Shown here one piece after another: positions 38,626 through 46,970 of a stretch of DNA of 64,000 bases. How positions within the stretch are numbered: the first letter of the stretch is position 1; every line of letters starts with the position of its first letter. Both the position numbers and the translations under genes were made by a program. This DNA is from Alphaproteobacteria bacterium (lineage in GTDB: Bacteria; Pseudomonadota; Alphaproteobacteria; Caulobacterales; Aquidulcibacteraceae): assembly GCA_016124655.1 (NCBI GenBank), contig WGNI01000006.1:1-64000 (forward strand), written 5' to 3'. Below the pieces are notes generated by a model, which saw nothing but the letters and a program-made list of their open reading frames with translations, had not been told where the DNA came from and did not search any database.

Positions 38626-39155
38626 AGCCTGCGCCCAATGCGCTCGTCATCCGCCCCTGCTTCGAGCAGGATTTGCAGCAGGTGCAGCTGATTTATGCGC
38701 ACCATGTGATGACCGGCACGGGCAGTTTCGAAACCGAGCCGCCGGATCTGGAGGAAATGGCGCGCCGTTGGGGCGACGTGGTCACCAAGGGCTGGCCCTA
38801 TCTCGTCGCCTCGCCCGCGCGCGATCTCACGCGCGTTCTGGGCTTTGCCTACGCAGCCCAATTCCGCATGCGGCCGGCCTACGCGAAGACCTTCGAGGAT
38901 TCGGTCTATGTCGCCCCGACCGCACTGCAGCAAGGCGTCGGCAAAATGCTGCTTGCGCACTTGCTGCAAACCCTGCGCGAAGACGGTGTGCGCGAAGTGA
39001 TCGGCGTGATCGGCGACAGCGGCAATGCCGGCTCGGTTGCGCTGCACAAATCGCTCGGCTTCAAGACCGTCGGCGTGATGACGAATGTCGGCTTCAAATT
39101 CGATCGCTGGCTCGATGTCATGATCATGCAAAGAAGCCTGCGCGCCGAGAAATAA
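38622..39155 (+). CDS. GNAT N-acetyltransferase, phosphinothricin-acetyltransferase-like
   Basis: A 177-residue GNAT protein. IRPCFEQDLQQVQLIYAHHV, TGTGSFETEPP, the acetyl-CoA loop QQGVGKMLLAHLL and VALHKSLGFKTVGVM match the PAT/Bar-like branch, whose members acetylate phosphinothricin, methionine sulfoximine or other amino acids. The substrate is unknown. The ATG overlaps the CDF stop, so the two are probably co-expressed. Confidence 0.88.
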   Translation: MKPAPNALVIRPCFEQDLQQVQLIYAHHVMTGTGSFETEPPDLEEMARRWGDVVTKGWPYLVASPARDLTRVLGFAYAAQFRMRPAYAKTFEDSVYVAPTALQQGVGKMLLAHLLQTLREDGVREVIGVIGDSGNAGSVALHKSLGFKTVGVMTNVGFKFDRWLDVMIMQRSLRAEK

Positions 39156-39248
39156 GCGCAACGAATTCGCCTGCCGCGCGATCAGGTTTCTGTGCAACAC
39201 GCTGCGCATTTCCGCATTTGTAATTGGACGGAACCGCACTGCGTTCTG

Positions 39249-39263
39249 GTAAGTTTTCATTAA
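39249..39263. promoter_or_regulatory. CtrA-like box (GTAA-N7-TTAA)
   Basis: GTAA-GTTTTCA-TTAA matches seven of eight CtrA consensus bases and is 24 bp before the ATG of the exported beta-rich protein, where it would overlap the promoter. Confidence 0.35.
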
Positions 39264-39286
39264 GGGATGCGGCGCAACGTGATTCT

Positions 39287-39982
39287 ATGAGATACGCCAT
39301 GGCAGCTCGAGCCTTAGTGTTCGCCAGTGTGGTGACCTTGACGAGTATGGCGTTCTCATTCGCCACGGCCCAAGAGGCCAGCGCTCCTGGAGCATTCGAT
39401 GGATTAACCGCGTTGGACGGAATTGCGTTGTCGCAGTCCGATCGCGCGCACGACGCGCTCCTCTTCTCATTCACCATGCGCGAAGACAATTCCGCACGCT
39501 GGAGCGCGGTGCGTCCTGAATCGCGCGGCGCGTGGGAGTATGCAGGGCGCCGCCGGTACGAAGTCGCCTTCGCCGCGCAGACCGGCCCGGTCGATGTCGC
39601 GCTCGCGCCGCGCGCCGCGTTCTCGACCAACGAAGACGGCGATATCGCCAGCGCCCGCACCGGCATCGAGGCGCGCATCGGCCAGAACCTCGCGCGCATG
39701 GTGCGGCCCTGGCAGGCGCCGACCTGGGACGCGCCGACCTGGTATTTCTTCGCCGCGTCCGACGGCCAGGCGCTCACCTGGGCGCCCGACGGCGCCATTC
39801 CGGGCCGCACCAACGGCCTGCGCCTGCAGGACCGTGTCGAGATCGGCGACATGCAGGCCGGCGTGTCCTGGGAAGCCGGCGGCCTGCAAACCTCCTTCTC
39901 CTACGTGCAGCGCGACGTCTCCGGCGTCGGCGGCAGCGCGGAAGAGAATTTCGCCGGCGTCACCGTCACGCTGCGGCGCTAG
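39287..39982 (+). CDS. exported beta-rich (outer-membrane-like) hypothetical protein
   Basis: A 231-residue protein with a Sec signal peptide (ARALVFASVVTLTSMAFSFA, cleavage near AQEA). The mature region alternates hydrophobic and polar residues, as in short beta-barrels, and ends in strand-like segments (MQAGVSWEAGGLQTSFSYVQ and FAGVTVTLRR). The last residue is Arg rather than the usual aromatic. The family was not recognised and function is unknown. The ATG at 39287 was chosen for the signal peptide. Confidence 0.65.
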   Translation: MRYAMAARALVFASVVTLTSMAFSFATAQEASAPGAFDGLTALDGIALSQSDRAHDALLFSFTMREDNSARWSAVRPESRGAWEYAGRRRYEVAFAAQTGPVDVALAPRAAFSTNEDGDIASARTGIEARIGQNLARMVRPWQAPTWDAPTWYFFAASDGQALTWAPDGAIPGRTNGLRLQDRVEIGDMQAGVSWEAGGLQTSFSYVQRDVSGVGGSAEENFAGVTVTLRR

Positions 39983-40141
39983 CCGCCCCCTCCTTCAGCG
40001 CATCGTAAGCCCAGTCCGAGCCCGGGAAGGCCCGGGCGCGAATGCCTGTGACTTGTCGGAAAGTCGCTTTGCCCCCCGATCCGGAATCGGAGAAAGCTCC
40101 CCCGGCAAGGGGGCGTTAACGACTCCCCTGGCTTCATCAGA

Positions 40142-40196
40142 CCCAAGATATGGCGTGTCACCGCTGGAACACGCGCCATATGTGGATTATCTTGGG
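40142..40196. promoter_or_regulatory. inverted repeat before nrdB, candidate NrdR region
   Basis: CCCAAGATATGGCGTGT (40142-40158) is mirrored by ACACGCGCCATATGTGG (40169-40185) and TATCTTGGG (40188-40196). AAGATAT flanked by CCC and GTGT resembles NrdR boxes, which occur in tandem before ribonucleotide reductase genes. It ends 16 bp before the nrdB ATG, so it could also fold in the leader RNA. The rest of the 230-bp gap (39983-40141) has no gene. Confidence 0.35.
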
Positions 40197-40212
40197 CTTT
40201 CGGGAGTGAGAC

Positions 40213-41247
40213 ATGGCGTTTGGCGACAAGACGGGTGCGCGGCCGGGACTGATGACGCCGTCGAAGGCCTACAAGCCGTTCCGCTACCCCTGGGCCTATG
40301 ATTTCTGGCGCCGCCAGCAGCAGGTGCACTGGCTGCCCGAGGAAGTCCCGCTCGGCGAGGACTGCAAGGACTGGGCGACCAAGCTCTCCGACCAGGAGCG
40401 CAACCTACTCACCCAGATTTTCCGCTTCTTCACCCAGTCCGACGTCGAGGTGAACGACAATTACATGGAACGCTTCATGCGGGTGTTCCAGCCGACCGAG
40501 ATCAAGATGATGCTCTCGGCCTTCTCCAACATGGAGACGGTGCACATCGCCGCCTACGCGCTCTTGCTTGAAACCATCGGCATGCCTGAAACCGAATTCG
40601 CCGCCTTCCTCGACTACGAGGAAATGAAGGCCAAGCACGATTACATGGCGACGTTCGGCGTCGACAACGAAGCCGACATTCTGCGCTCCGTGGCCATGTT
40701 CGGCGGCTTCACCGAAGGCCTGCAGCTCTTCGCCAGCTTCGCCATGCTCATGAACTTCCCGCGCTTCAACAAGATGAAGGGCATGGGCCAGATCGTGACC
40801 TGGTCAGTGCGCGACGAAAGCCTGCACTGCGAAGGCATGATCAAGATGTTTCATGCCTTTGCGAAAGAAACCGACGCGCTGAACCAAAGCGTGAAGGACG
40901 ACATCGTCGATTGCTGCCGCCACGTCGTTTCGCTGGAAGACAAATTCATCGATCTCGCGTTTGAGCTCGGCCCCGTTGAAGGCATGACGCCGGACGACAT
41001 CAAGGCTTACATCCGCTACATCGCCGATTGGCGTTTGGGTCAGTTGCGGCTGCCCAAAGTCTATGGCGTGACGGAGCACCCGATCCCGTGGCTGACCGCG
41101 ATCCTGAATGGCGTGGAGCACGCCAACTTCTTCGAAGCCCGCGCGACCGAATATTCCAAAGGCGCCACCAAGGGCGATTGGCACGGCGATACCGGCGTGT
41201 GGTCGAACTTCGACACGCTGATGAAGAAGCGGATCGACGCAATGTAG
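40213..41247 (+). CDS. nrdB: ribonucleoside-diphosphate reductase subunit beta (class Ia)
   Basis: A 344-residue radical-generating subunit of aerobic ribonucleotide reductase. Di-iron ligands are in FTQSDVEVNDNY, SNMETVHIAAY (with the candidate radical Tyr), FASFAMLM and RDESLHCEGM. GGGAG precedes the ATG by 7 nt. No nrdA lies beside it in this window. A TIR-protein gene starts 24 bp after its stop and may be read from the same message. Confidence 0.96.
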   Translation: MAFGDKTGARPGLMTPSKAYKPFRYPWAYDFWRRQQQVHWLPEEVPLGEDCKDWATKLSDQERNLLTQIFRFFTQSDVEVNDNYMERFMRVFQPTEIKMMLSAFSNMETVHIAAYALLLETIGMPETEFAAFLDYEEMKAKHDYMATFGVDNEADILRSVAMFGGFTEGLQLFASFAMLMNFPRFNKMKGMGQIVTWSVRDESLHCEGMIKMFHAFAKETDALNQSVKDDIVDCCRHVVSLEDKFIDLAFELGPVEGMTPDDIKAYIRYIADWRLGQLRLPKVYGVTEHPIPWLTAILNGVEHANFFEARATEYSKGATKGDWHGDTGVWSNFDTLMKKRIDAM

Positions 41248-41271
41248 CGGATGGCGCTTGGAGAATGCGGT

Positions 41272-41754
41272 ATGCTCAACTTGTTTTGCAGCCACTCGTG
41301 GGACTACATGGAGGATCGCCAAGGATTACATGGCCTGATCCATCCTGTTTGGCAAAAGAACGTTGATTGGCGAGACCTTTCTGTGCCGCGAGAACATCCT
41401 TTGCACGGACGATCAAACCTGCTCCTTCAGATGCAGCTAGAAGAAAGGATTGAGCGATGCGACGTGCTTCTCGCGTTTGCGGGCATGTACTCTAGCTATA
41501 GCGACTGGATCGAGTTTGAAGTCCAAACCGCATCGGTCTTCCGAAAGCCTGTGCTTGCCATTCGGCCGAGAGGGCAGGAACGATTGCCTCGGTTCATCAC
41601 TGACAACGCCAGCGAAGTAGTGAACTGGAACGGTAAATCGGTACGAGAGGCCATCCTGCGTGCACTGCCGTCAGATCGACGATTGGTCTTGGGGCCGCAG
41701 TTGCGTGAAAGTGAATTCAACCACGCGTTCTGGCATCCAAACGCGTCAGAATAG
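41272..41754 (+). CDS. TIR-like (ThsB/DUF1863-type) protein, orphan
   Basis: A 160-residue protein resembling ThsB-type TIR-like domains of Thoeris anti-phage defence. The start is NLFCSHSWDYMEDRQG (residues 3-18), then DWRDLSVPREHPL (32-44), the helix LEERIERCDVLLAFAGMYSS and SDWIEFEV, in which W79 and E83 fit the W-x-x-x-E of the NADase site; RKPVLAIRP follows. GGAGA precedes the ATG at 41272; an ATG 21 bp earlier is less well placed. Base composition is visibly lower in GC than its neighbours, suggesting transfer. No ThsA or other effector gene is adjacent. Confidence 0.75.
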   Translation: MLNLFCSHSWDYMEDRQGLHGLIHPVWQKNVDWRDLSVPREHPLHGRSNLLLQMQLEERIERCDVLLAFAGMYSSYSDWIEFEVQTASVFRKPVLAIRPRGQERLPRFITDNASEVVNWNGKSVREAILRALPSDRRLVLGPQLRESEFNHAFWHPNASE

Positions 41755-41786
41755 CCAAATGTCAGAAGTCGTAACGCTCGACCGAG

Positions 41787-41924
41787 CCCTCTCCCCTTGT
41801 GGGAGAGGGTGGTTTCGCGAAGCGAAACCGGGTGAGGGGTGCTTGTGCCGCCGTTGGTGAAGTTGAGGGCACACCCCTCATCCGTCAGCTTGGCTGACAC
41901 CTTCTCCCACAAGGGGAGAAGGAG
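41787..41924. repeat. paired palindromic intergenic repeat (type 1, copy 3)
   Basis: CCCTCTCCCCTTGTGGGAGA...GTGAGGGGTG faces ACACCCCTCATCCG...CCCACAAGGGGAGAAGG. Short stems TTTCGC/GCGAAA and TCAGC/GCTGA sit inside each half. It separates the convergent TIR-protein and phosphatase genes and may help terminate both. Confidence 0.85.
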
Positions 41925-41939
41925 TGGAACCGCTCCGCT

Positions 41940-42716
41940 CTACCCTGCCATCCGCTCCGCCAGCTTCGCGCGCGCCGCCGCATCGACGCCCAGCGTCTGA
42001 TCGAGATACGTCTCCACCGATCCAGCCCTGCCCCGGATCGACGCCAGCGCCGCATACAGATAGGCGAGATCGACGCCCAGGAACGGCCGCAGCGACTCAA
42101 GCGGCATGGAAAAGCCAAGCTGCTCTTCAAAGCGCTGTTGGATTTCCGGCATGCGTCCGGTCAAATCCACCGCGACATTGGTGAACTCATAATCCGCGAA
42201 CACATCGTCTTCGCGCACATCCAGCGCCATCAGCGTCAGCGCGCATAAGATGCCGGTGCGATCCTTGCCCGCCGCGCAATGCACCAGGCCCGAGCCGCCA
42301 TCCTCGATCAGGTGCACAAAGAAATCGCGGAACAAGCTCACATAGCGCGGATCAAACGGGATCTCCTCGTAGAGATCGCACATGAATTTCTGCACCGCCG
42401 TCGGCGACAGATCGCCCGACCGCAGAAACGCGATATGCGGCGGCTCATCGCGCCCGCCATCATTCGATTCCAGCACGCGCACGCTGGGCACATGCGGCCA
42501 CCGATTGGGCTGCATCTTGCGCTCTTCCGGACGCCGCAGATCGCACACCGCCGCAATGTTCAGCGCGTGGATTTTGTCGATATCCTCCGGCGTCGCTTCC
42601 GCGAAATTCGCCGAGCGCCACAAATGCCCGCGCGGCAACCGCCCGCGCGGCGTATCCCAGCCGCCGAAATCCCGGAAATTGCGCACGCCTTCCAGCGCGA
42701 CGATGCGATCCAGCAT
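41940..42716 (-). CDS. tyrosine-protein phosphatase (dual-specificity-like)
   Basis: A 258-residue phosphatase with the active-site loop VHCAAGKDRTGIL (C-x5-R) near residue 150 and the N-terminal GVRNFRDFGG typical of the bacterial Tyr/Ser phosphatase family (Y_phosphatase3), which includes lipid phosphatases such as LipA. The ATG at 42716 has GGGG upstream; the open frame to 43199 is antisense to the hydrolase gene. It is divergent from the alpha/beta hydrolase. Confidence 0.88.
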   Translation of the reverse strand: MLDRIVALEGVRNFRDFGGWDTPRGRLPRGHLWRSANFAEATPEDIDKIHALNIAAVCDLRRPEERKMQPNRWPHVPSVRVLESNDGGRDEPPHIAFLRSGDLSPTAVQKFMCDLYEEIPFDPRYVSLFRDFFVHLIEDGGSGLVHCAAGKDRTGILCALTLMALDVREDDVFADYEFTNVAVDLTGRMPEIQQRFEEQLGFSMPLESLRPFLGVDLAYLYAALASIRGRAGSVETYLDQTLGVDAAARAKLAERMAG

Positions 42717-42775
42717 GAAAGCCCCTTTCGCCTCCGGGATAGACGAGCCCGCGCGGTTCCGCAAAACTCCGTTTC

Positions 42776-43600
42776 GTGACGCTGACGCGACGGGAAGTCT
42801 TGACTGCAACTTTGGCGCTCGCTGCCTGCGCCACGGAGCCGCCCATGCCTGACGCAACCCAATCCTTCGCCAGCTTCGACGGCCAGACCATCGCCTATCG
42901 CACGATCGGCCGCGGCCGCCCCACCCTGATGCTGCATGGCTTCCTGGCCGACGCAGAGCGCAACTACATCCTGCCCGGCATCGCCGCAGCGATCGTCGCC
43001 GCAGGCCGCCAGGCGATCCTGCCGGATTTTCGCGGGCATGGCGCGTCGGCGAAACCGGTCGATCCCGCCGCGTATCCGCACGACGTTCTCGCCCTGGATC
43101 AGGAAGCATTCCTCCGCCATATCGGCATCGCCGATTATGATCTCGTCGGCTATTCCATGGGCGCCCGCACGGCGGTGCGAATGCTGGCGCGCGGCGCACG
43201 GCCTGGCAAATGCGTGCTGGGCGGCATGGGCGACAGCGGCGTCACGCACGTCGCGCAGCGCCAGGCCTATTTCGAAGATCTTATACGCAACGGCGAAGCC
43301 AGCGCATCACCGGCCGCGGCCAGCATCGTCACCGCGATCATGGAGCAAGGCCAGATGCCGCGCGCCGTGGCGCTTCTGGCCTTGGCCTCGCAAATTTCAA
43401 CGCCGGTAAGCGAACTCGCCCGCATCGACACGCCAATTCTCGTCATCAGCGGGACAGACGATTCCGACAACGGCTCCGCGGAAGCGCTTGCCGCGCTGTT
43501 GCCCAATGCGCGCGCCGCGCGCACGCCGGGCAATCATCTCACCGCAATCTCCGCGCCGGAACTGGCGCAGGCGATCGTTGCGTTTCTAGAGAACAACTAA
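42776..43600 (+). CDS. alpha/beta hydrolase, putative lipoprotein
   Basis: A 274-residue alpha/beta hydrolase. The nucleophile elbow is GYSMGA, the oxyanion region LMLHGFLADAE, the acid is in ISGTDDSD, and the His is in PGNHLTAI. The N-terminus has a lipobox-like LALAAC after TRREVLTAT, so a Tat- or Sec-exported lipoprotein is likely. The start is a GTG. The substrate is unknown. Its stop overlaps that of the convergent AMP nucleosidase gene. Confidence 0.83.
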   Translation: MTLTRREVLTATLALAACATEPPMPDATQSFASFDGQTIAYRTIGRGRPTLMLHGFLADAERNYILPGIAAAIVAAGRQAILPDFRGHGASAKPVDPAAYPHDVLALDQEAFLRHIGIADYDLVGYSMGARTAVRMLARGARPGKCVLGGMGDSGVTHVAQRQAYFEDLIRNGEASASPAAASIVTAIMEQGQMPRAVALLALASQISTPVSELARIDTPILVISGTDDSDNGSAEALAALLPNARAARTPGNHLTAISAPELAQAIVAFLENN

Positions 43601-45039
43601 CGCAGCGGCGGCTCGTCGAAGCTGCGCAGCTTGCGCGAATGCAGGCTCGACACATCGCTCTGCAGCAATTCGATCGTCTTCAAGCCGATCCGCAGATGCT
43701 CGTTGATCGCGCGCTCATAGAAGCGGTCCGCCGCGCCCGGCAGCTTGATTTCGCCATGCAGCGGCTTGTCGGACACGCACAACAGAACGCCGTACGGCAC
43801 GCGCATGCGAAAGCCCTGCGTGGCGATGCACGCGCTTTCCATATCCACCGCAATCGCGCGCGATTGCGACAGCACTTGCCGCTCGGCGCGATAATTCAGC
43901 TCCCAGTTCCGATCCGCGTACGACACCACCGTGCCCGTGCGCAGCCGCCGGCGCAATTCGTCCGACGTATCGCCCGACACCGTCAGCGCAGCCGCGTTCA
44001 GCGCCACCTGCACCTCCGCGATCGGCGGGATCGGCACTTCCAGCGGCACGCGATCATCGAGGATTTTGTCGCGCCGCAGATAGGCGTGCGCGAGCACGTA
44101 ATCGCCGATGCGCTGCGTGTGTCGAAGCCCGCCGCAATGGCCCACCATCATCCAGCAATGCGGCCGCAGCACCGCCAGATGATCGGTGATCGTCTTCGCG
44201 TTCGATGGCCCAACCCCAATATTGACCAGCGTAACGCCATTCCCGTCCGAGCGAACAAGATGGTAGGCCGGCATCTGATATTTGCGCCACGGCGCATTCA
44301 TCGCCGCGTCCGCGCCGTCGGGCGTTTGATGATCGACGCGCACGCGCCCTGGGCACGAGAGATACGCGCCCGGATCCCGCGCCACTTCCTCCGCCGCCCA
44401 GCGCACGAATTCCTCGACATAGCGCTGATAGTTCGTGAACAGTATCCAGGGCTGGCAATCGCGCCAAGGCGCGCCGGTATAATGGTCGAGCCGCTTCAGC
44501 GAATAATCCGTGCGCGGCGCATCAAACAGCGCCAGCGGCCGCACGCCGTCCATGCGATCAAGCCGCGCGCCGTCCACCACCGCGTCGCCGACATGCGCCA
44601 GCCGCGGGGATGGAAAAAACCGCGCGATCTCCGATGCCGGCGTGCCCTCCAGCGCCTCCCCGTCCGCCGCGTCGATCGCGAACGCGTACGGCATCTCCGC
44701 ATCCGACACCCGCACCGCGAGCTCCACGCCGTAATCGCGCATCAGGTGGGCGAGTTGTTCTTCCAGATAGGGGCGAAAGAAATCCGGCTGCGTGATCGAT
44801 ACCGCATATTCCCCCGGCCACGTCAGGTGCGCATAGGCGCGCGAAATCCGCGGCGCAGGAGCGTCGGGCGCGTAGGTGACCCGCAATTCGGGATAGCGGA
44901 ACGCTTCGCGCTCGGCAGGCGTGGGCGGGATGCGGCGATCGGCATAGCGGCGGACAGCTTCGGAAAGCGCGTCCACCGCGCGCGCGTGCATCTGCGCGAG
45001 CGCATCAACAGCGTCGGACGGCGAGTGCAAACTAGGCAT
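43597..45039 (-). CDS. amn: AMP nucleosidase
   Basis: A 480-residue Amn that splits AMP into adenine and ribose-5-phosphate. An N-terminal Amn-specific domain (up to about residue 180, with FFRPYLEEQL) precedes a nucleoside-phosphorylase-like domain. The latter contains LVNIGVGPSNAKTITDHLAV, MMVGHCGGL and the catalytic segment AVDMESACIATQGF. The length fits the family. A large Arg-rich open frame opposite is a shadow. Confidence 0.94.
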   Translation of the reverse strand: MPSLHSPSDAVDALAQMHARAVDALSEAVRRYADRRIPPTPAEREAFRYPELRVTYAPDAPAPRISRAYAHLTWPGEYAVSITQPDFFRPYLEEQLAHLMRDYGVELAVRVSDAEMPYAFAIDAADGEALEGTPASEIARFFPSPRLAHVGDAVVDGARLDRMDGVRPLALFDAPRTDYSLKRLDHYTGAPWRDCQPWILFTNYQRYVEEFVRWAAEEVARDPGAYLSCPGRVRVDHQTPDGADAAMNAPWRKYQMPAYHLVRSDGNGVTLVNIGVGPSNAKTITDHLAVLRPHCWMMVGHCGGLRHTQRIGDYVLAHAYLRRDKILDDRVPLEVPIPPIAEVQVALNAAALTVSGDTSDELRRRLRTGTVVSYADRNWELNYRAERQVLSQSRAIAVDMESACIATQGFRMRVPYGVLLCVSDKPLHGEIKLPGAADRFYERAINEHLRIGLKTIELLQSDVSSLHSRKLRSFDEPPLR

Positions 45040-45089
45040 GGCCCACCAAGCGCGCCCTTGCGCCCGGCGTCAACTGTCCGCGTATCCGA

Positions 45090-45644
45090 TCAGTTCGTGC
45101 GATCGACCGGGTCGATGATGCGCGAGCGGCGCTGCGCGTGATGCTGCATGGTCACCGAAGTCCCGAACAGCATGCCCAAGGGCGGCGTATAGAGATACTG
45201 GGTTTCCGTGTAGATCAAGCTCGTGTCGGGAATCATCATATTGGCCGGAAACGACACCGTGCTGCCGACCGCGCGCGGCGCATAGCCATTGTGGCCGTCG
45301 CTCCACACCACGCGCGCTTCCGTCGACGAAGTGATCATCACCGCCGAGACCCGCATCTGCAAATTGTCGGAATCGGAAGGGAACATCAAAACGTCCGCCG
45401 CCGTCCAGATATCGGCCATCTCCGCATTGGAGATTTCGTTGTCGCGCGAGATCACGTCGGCGATCGAAGACGCTGTATTTTCTGCGCGCTGCGCCACGCC
45501 GAGCGCATCGACCATATCGACCGCGCCAAACAGCGTGAAAATCATCATCGGCGCGATCAGCGCGAACTCGACCGCGGCCACGCCGCGCCGGCTGCGCTTG
45601 AGCGCCCGCAGGCGCGCCAGAGTGCGAAGATACGTACGGCGCAT
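45090..45644 (-). CDS. TadE/TadG-like pilus assembly pseudopilin
   Basis: A 184-residue protein with the TadE-type N-terminus RRGVAAVEFALIAPMMIFTLFG, a short basic leader followed by a Gly, a Glu at +5 and a hydrophobic helix. It should be processed by the CpaA prepilin peptidase and act as a minor pseudopilin of the Flp pilus. It lies 3 bp after a second TadE-like gene. Specific naming (TadE versus TadF) is not attempted. Confidence 0.85.
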   Translation of the reverse strand: MRRTYLRTLARLRALKRSRRGVAAVEFALIAPMMIFTLFGAVDMVDALGVAQRAENTASSIADVISRDNEISNAEMADIWTAADVLMFPSDSDNLQMRVSAVMITSSTEARVVWSDGHNGYAPRAVGSTVSFPANMMIPDTSLIYTETQYLYTPPLGMLFGTSVTMQHHAQRRSRIIDPVDRTN

Positions 45645-45647
45645 CGC

Positions 45648-46208
45648 CTACGCCTCCTCTTCCGGCCACGGCTCGTTGCGAAACAAGAACGCCGAAGACA
45701 AGAGCCGCTCATTAGAGCCGATATTGGAGAAGATCGAGCCGAAGAACGGCGTGATCACCTGCCAGCGATAATAGCCGCGCACCAGAACGATCTCGCTCTG
45801 CACGCCCGGATCGAAATCCATCTGCCCGGCCTGAAACTGGCCATTCTCCACCGGCGGATTGACGCCGATGTCCACGAACGCTTCGAACGTCTCCACGTCG
45901 ATGAACAACCGGCCGGGGCACTCCATCGGCATGATGTCGCGGAGATTGTCACACACCGCTTCCTGCGCCTGCGCCTGGGTCATGCCGGCAGCCTGCGCTT
46001 CGCCGGTGCGGATATCGCGTCCAAGCTCCGACATCGCGAGATTGAGGTTTGTCTGCGCCAGCGACATCACCCCGATCTCGCCCAGCGCGATGATCAGCCA
46101 GAAGAAGGGCGCGGCCACGAGCGCGAACTCGATGACGGTCACGCCGTCTTCGCGGCGCACGAAACTGCGCCCTTTCGCGCCCAGCCTTTGGACGATCGTT
46201 TCGATCAT
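45648..46208 (-). CDS. TadE-like pilus assembly pseudopilin
   Basis: A 186-residue TadE-family protein with EDGVTVIEFALVAAPFFWLI at about residues 20-39. The Gly before V and the Glu at +5 match prepilin processing. The rest is a periplasmic domain with two Cys (AVCDNL and MECPGR). The ATG at 46208 (MIETIVQRLG) is preferred over an upstream start. It is paired with the gene at 45090-45644. Confidence 0.87.
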   Translation of the reverse strand: MIETIVQRLGAKGRSFVRREDGVTVIEFALVAAPFFWLIIALGEIGVMSLAQTNLNLAMSELGRDIRTGEAQAAGMTQAQAQEAVCDNLRDIMPMECPGRLFIDVETFEAFVDIGVNPPVENGQFQAGQMDFDPGVQSEIVLVRGYYRWQVITPFFGSIFSNIGSNERLLSSAFLFRNEPWPEEEA

Positions 46209-46326
46209 GCCTTTACGCCCTCGCCCGCACGCCCAACCGGACGCGCCAGCCCTAGAGCTTTCCAGCATTTCATAAATTGATTGGCGAACCGTGAAAATAT
46301 AAGGTGAACGCCGCCCGTTTCCCTGC

Positions 46327-46734
46327 CTATTGCGGGTTCAGGACATCATCGCGGCGCTGCCCATCGACCCGCGGCCGGCACAACGGCGTGCACTCCATCC
46401 GCGCCGTCTCCAGCCCGCGCGTGACCATCACGGTCTCGGCCTCTTCCGCCGTCACCAGCACGCGCCCGCTATAAAGCACCCGTCCGTTGACGTCGAAAAT
46501 CATCAGATTGGTCGCGCCATAGGAACGCCCCGATACGAAGATCAGGCGATCATTCTGCACCGAGATCGTTGCGATGTCGGAATTGCCGACCACCACCGCG
46601 TCCGCTGGCGCCGGCAACCGGATCGAGGCGGCCGTATCGATCGCAAGCCGCAGATCGTCTGCATATGCCGGCGCCATGACCGTCGCCAGTGCTGCGGCGG
46701 CCGCCGCCAGTCTCCGCGCCCATTGGCCGAACAT
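46327..46734 (-). CDS. pilus assembly protein with secretin N-terminal (CpaC-N-like) domain
   Basis: A 135-residue exported protein. The signal peptide (AAAAALATVMAPAYA) is followed by a domain equivalent to the N-terminal domain of CpaC/RcpA: DTAASIRLPAPADAVVVGNS, then ISVQNDRLIFVSGRSYGATN and LMIFDVNG. It lacks the secretin domain. GGAG lies upstream of the ATG at 46734. It reads away from the flp-cpa operon and toward the TadE pair. It may assist secretin assembly. Confidence 0.8.
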   Translation of the reverse strand: MFGQWARRLAAAAAALATVMAPAYADDLRLAIDTAASIRLPAPADAVVVGNSDIATISVQNDRLIFVSGRSYGATNLMIFDVNGRVLYSGRVLVTAEEAETVMVTRGLETARMECTPLCRPRVDGQRRDDVLNPQ

Positions 46735-46918
46735 GCCCTGCTCTCCGACTCTAAAGCACGCGCGCACGCATGCGTAGGCTCGAAGATCGCCGCCAAAGGT
46801 TTCCGATCCGCTAACGATGGATGGCGTAAGCCGTTCAAGCGCCCTCCAAGACTATGGAAACGCCTTGTCTTGCGTTTACTTTCTGTTGGTGACGATTGTT
46901 GCTTTTCCGACGAAAATT

Positions 46919-46933
46919 TTAACTTCGCCTTCA
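46919..46933. promoter_or_regulatory. CtrA-like box upstream of flp (TTAA-N7-TTCA)
   Basis: TTAA-CTTCGCC-TTCA matches seven of eight CtrA consensus bases, about 100 bp before the pilin ATG. In Caulobacter, pilA is CtrA-activated. The surrounding gap 46735-47033 is markedly AT-richer than the coding sequence and contains no gene. Confidence 0.4.
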
Positions 46934-46970
46934 TTGCGCCGCATTACAACAGGCGATGCTTGGTCAGGGG

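Noticed and set aside
43210-45141. 643-residue Arg/His-rich open frame antisense to amn
   Set aside because: Composition is a codon mirror of amn, which has clear family motifs.
46883-46904. Sigma-54 promoter before flp (TTGG...TTGC)
   Set aside because: There are 11 nt between the GG and GC elements instead of 10, and the -24 box lacks CAC.
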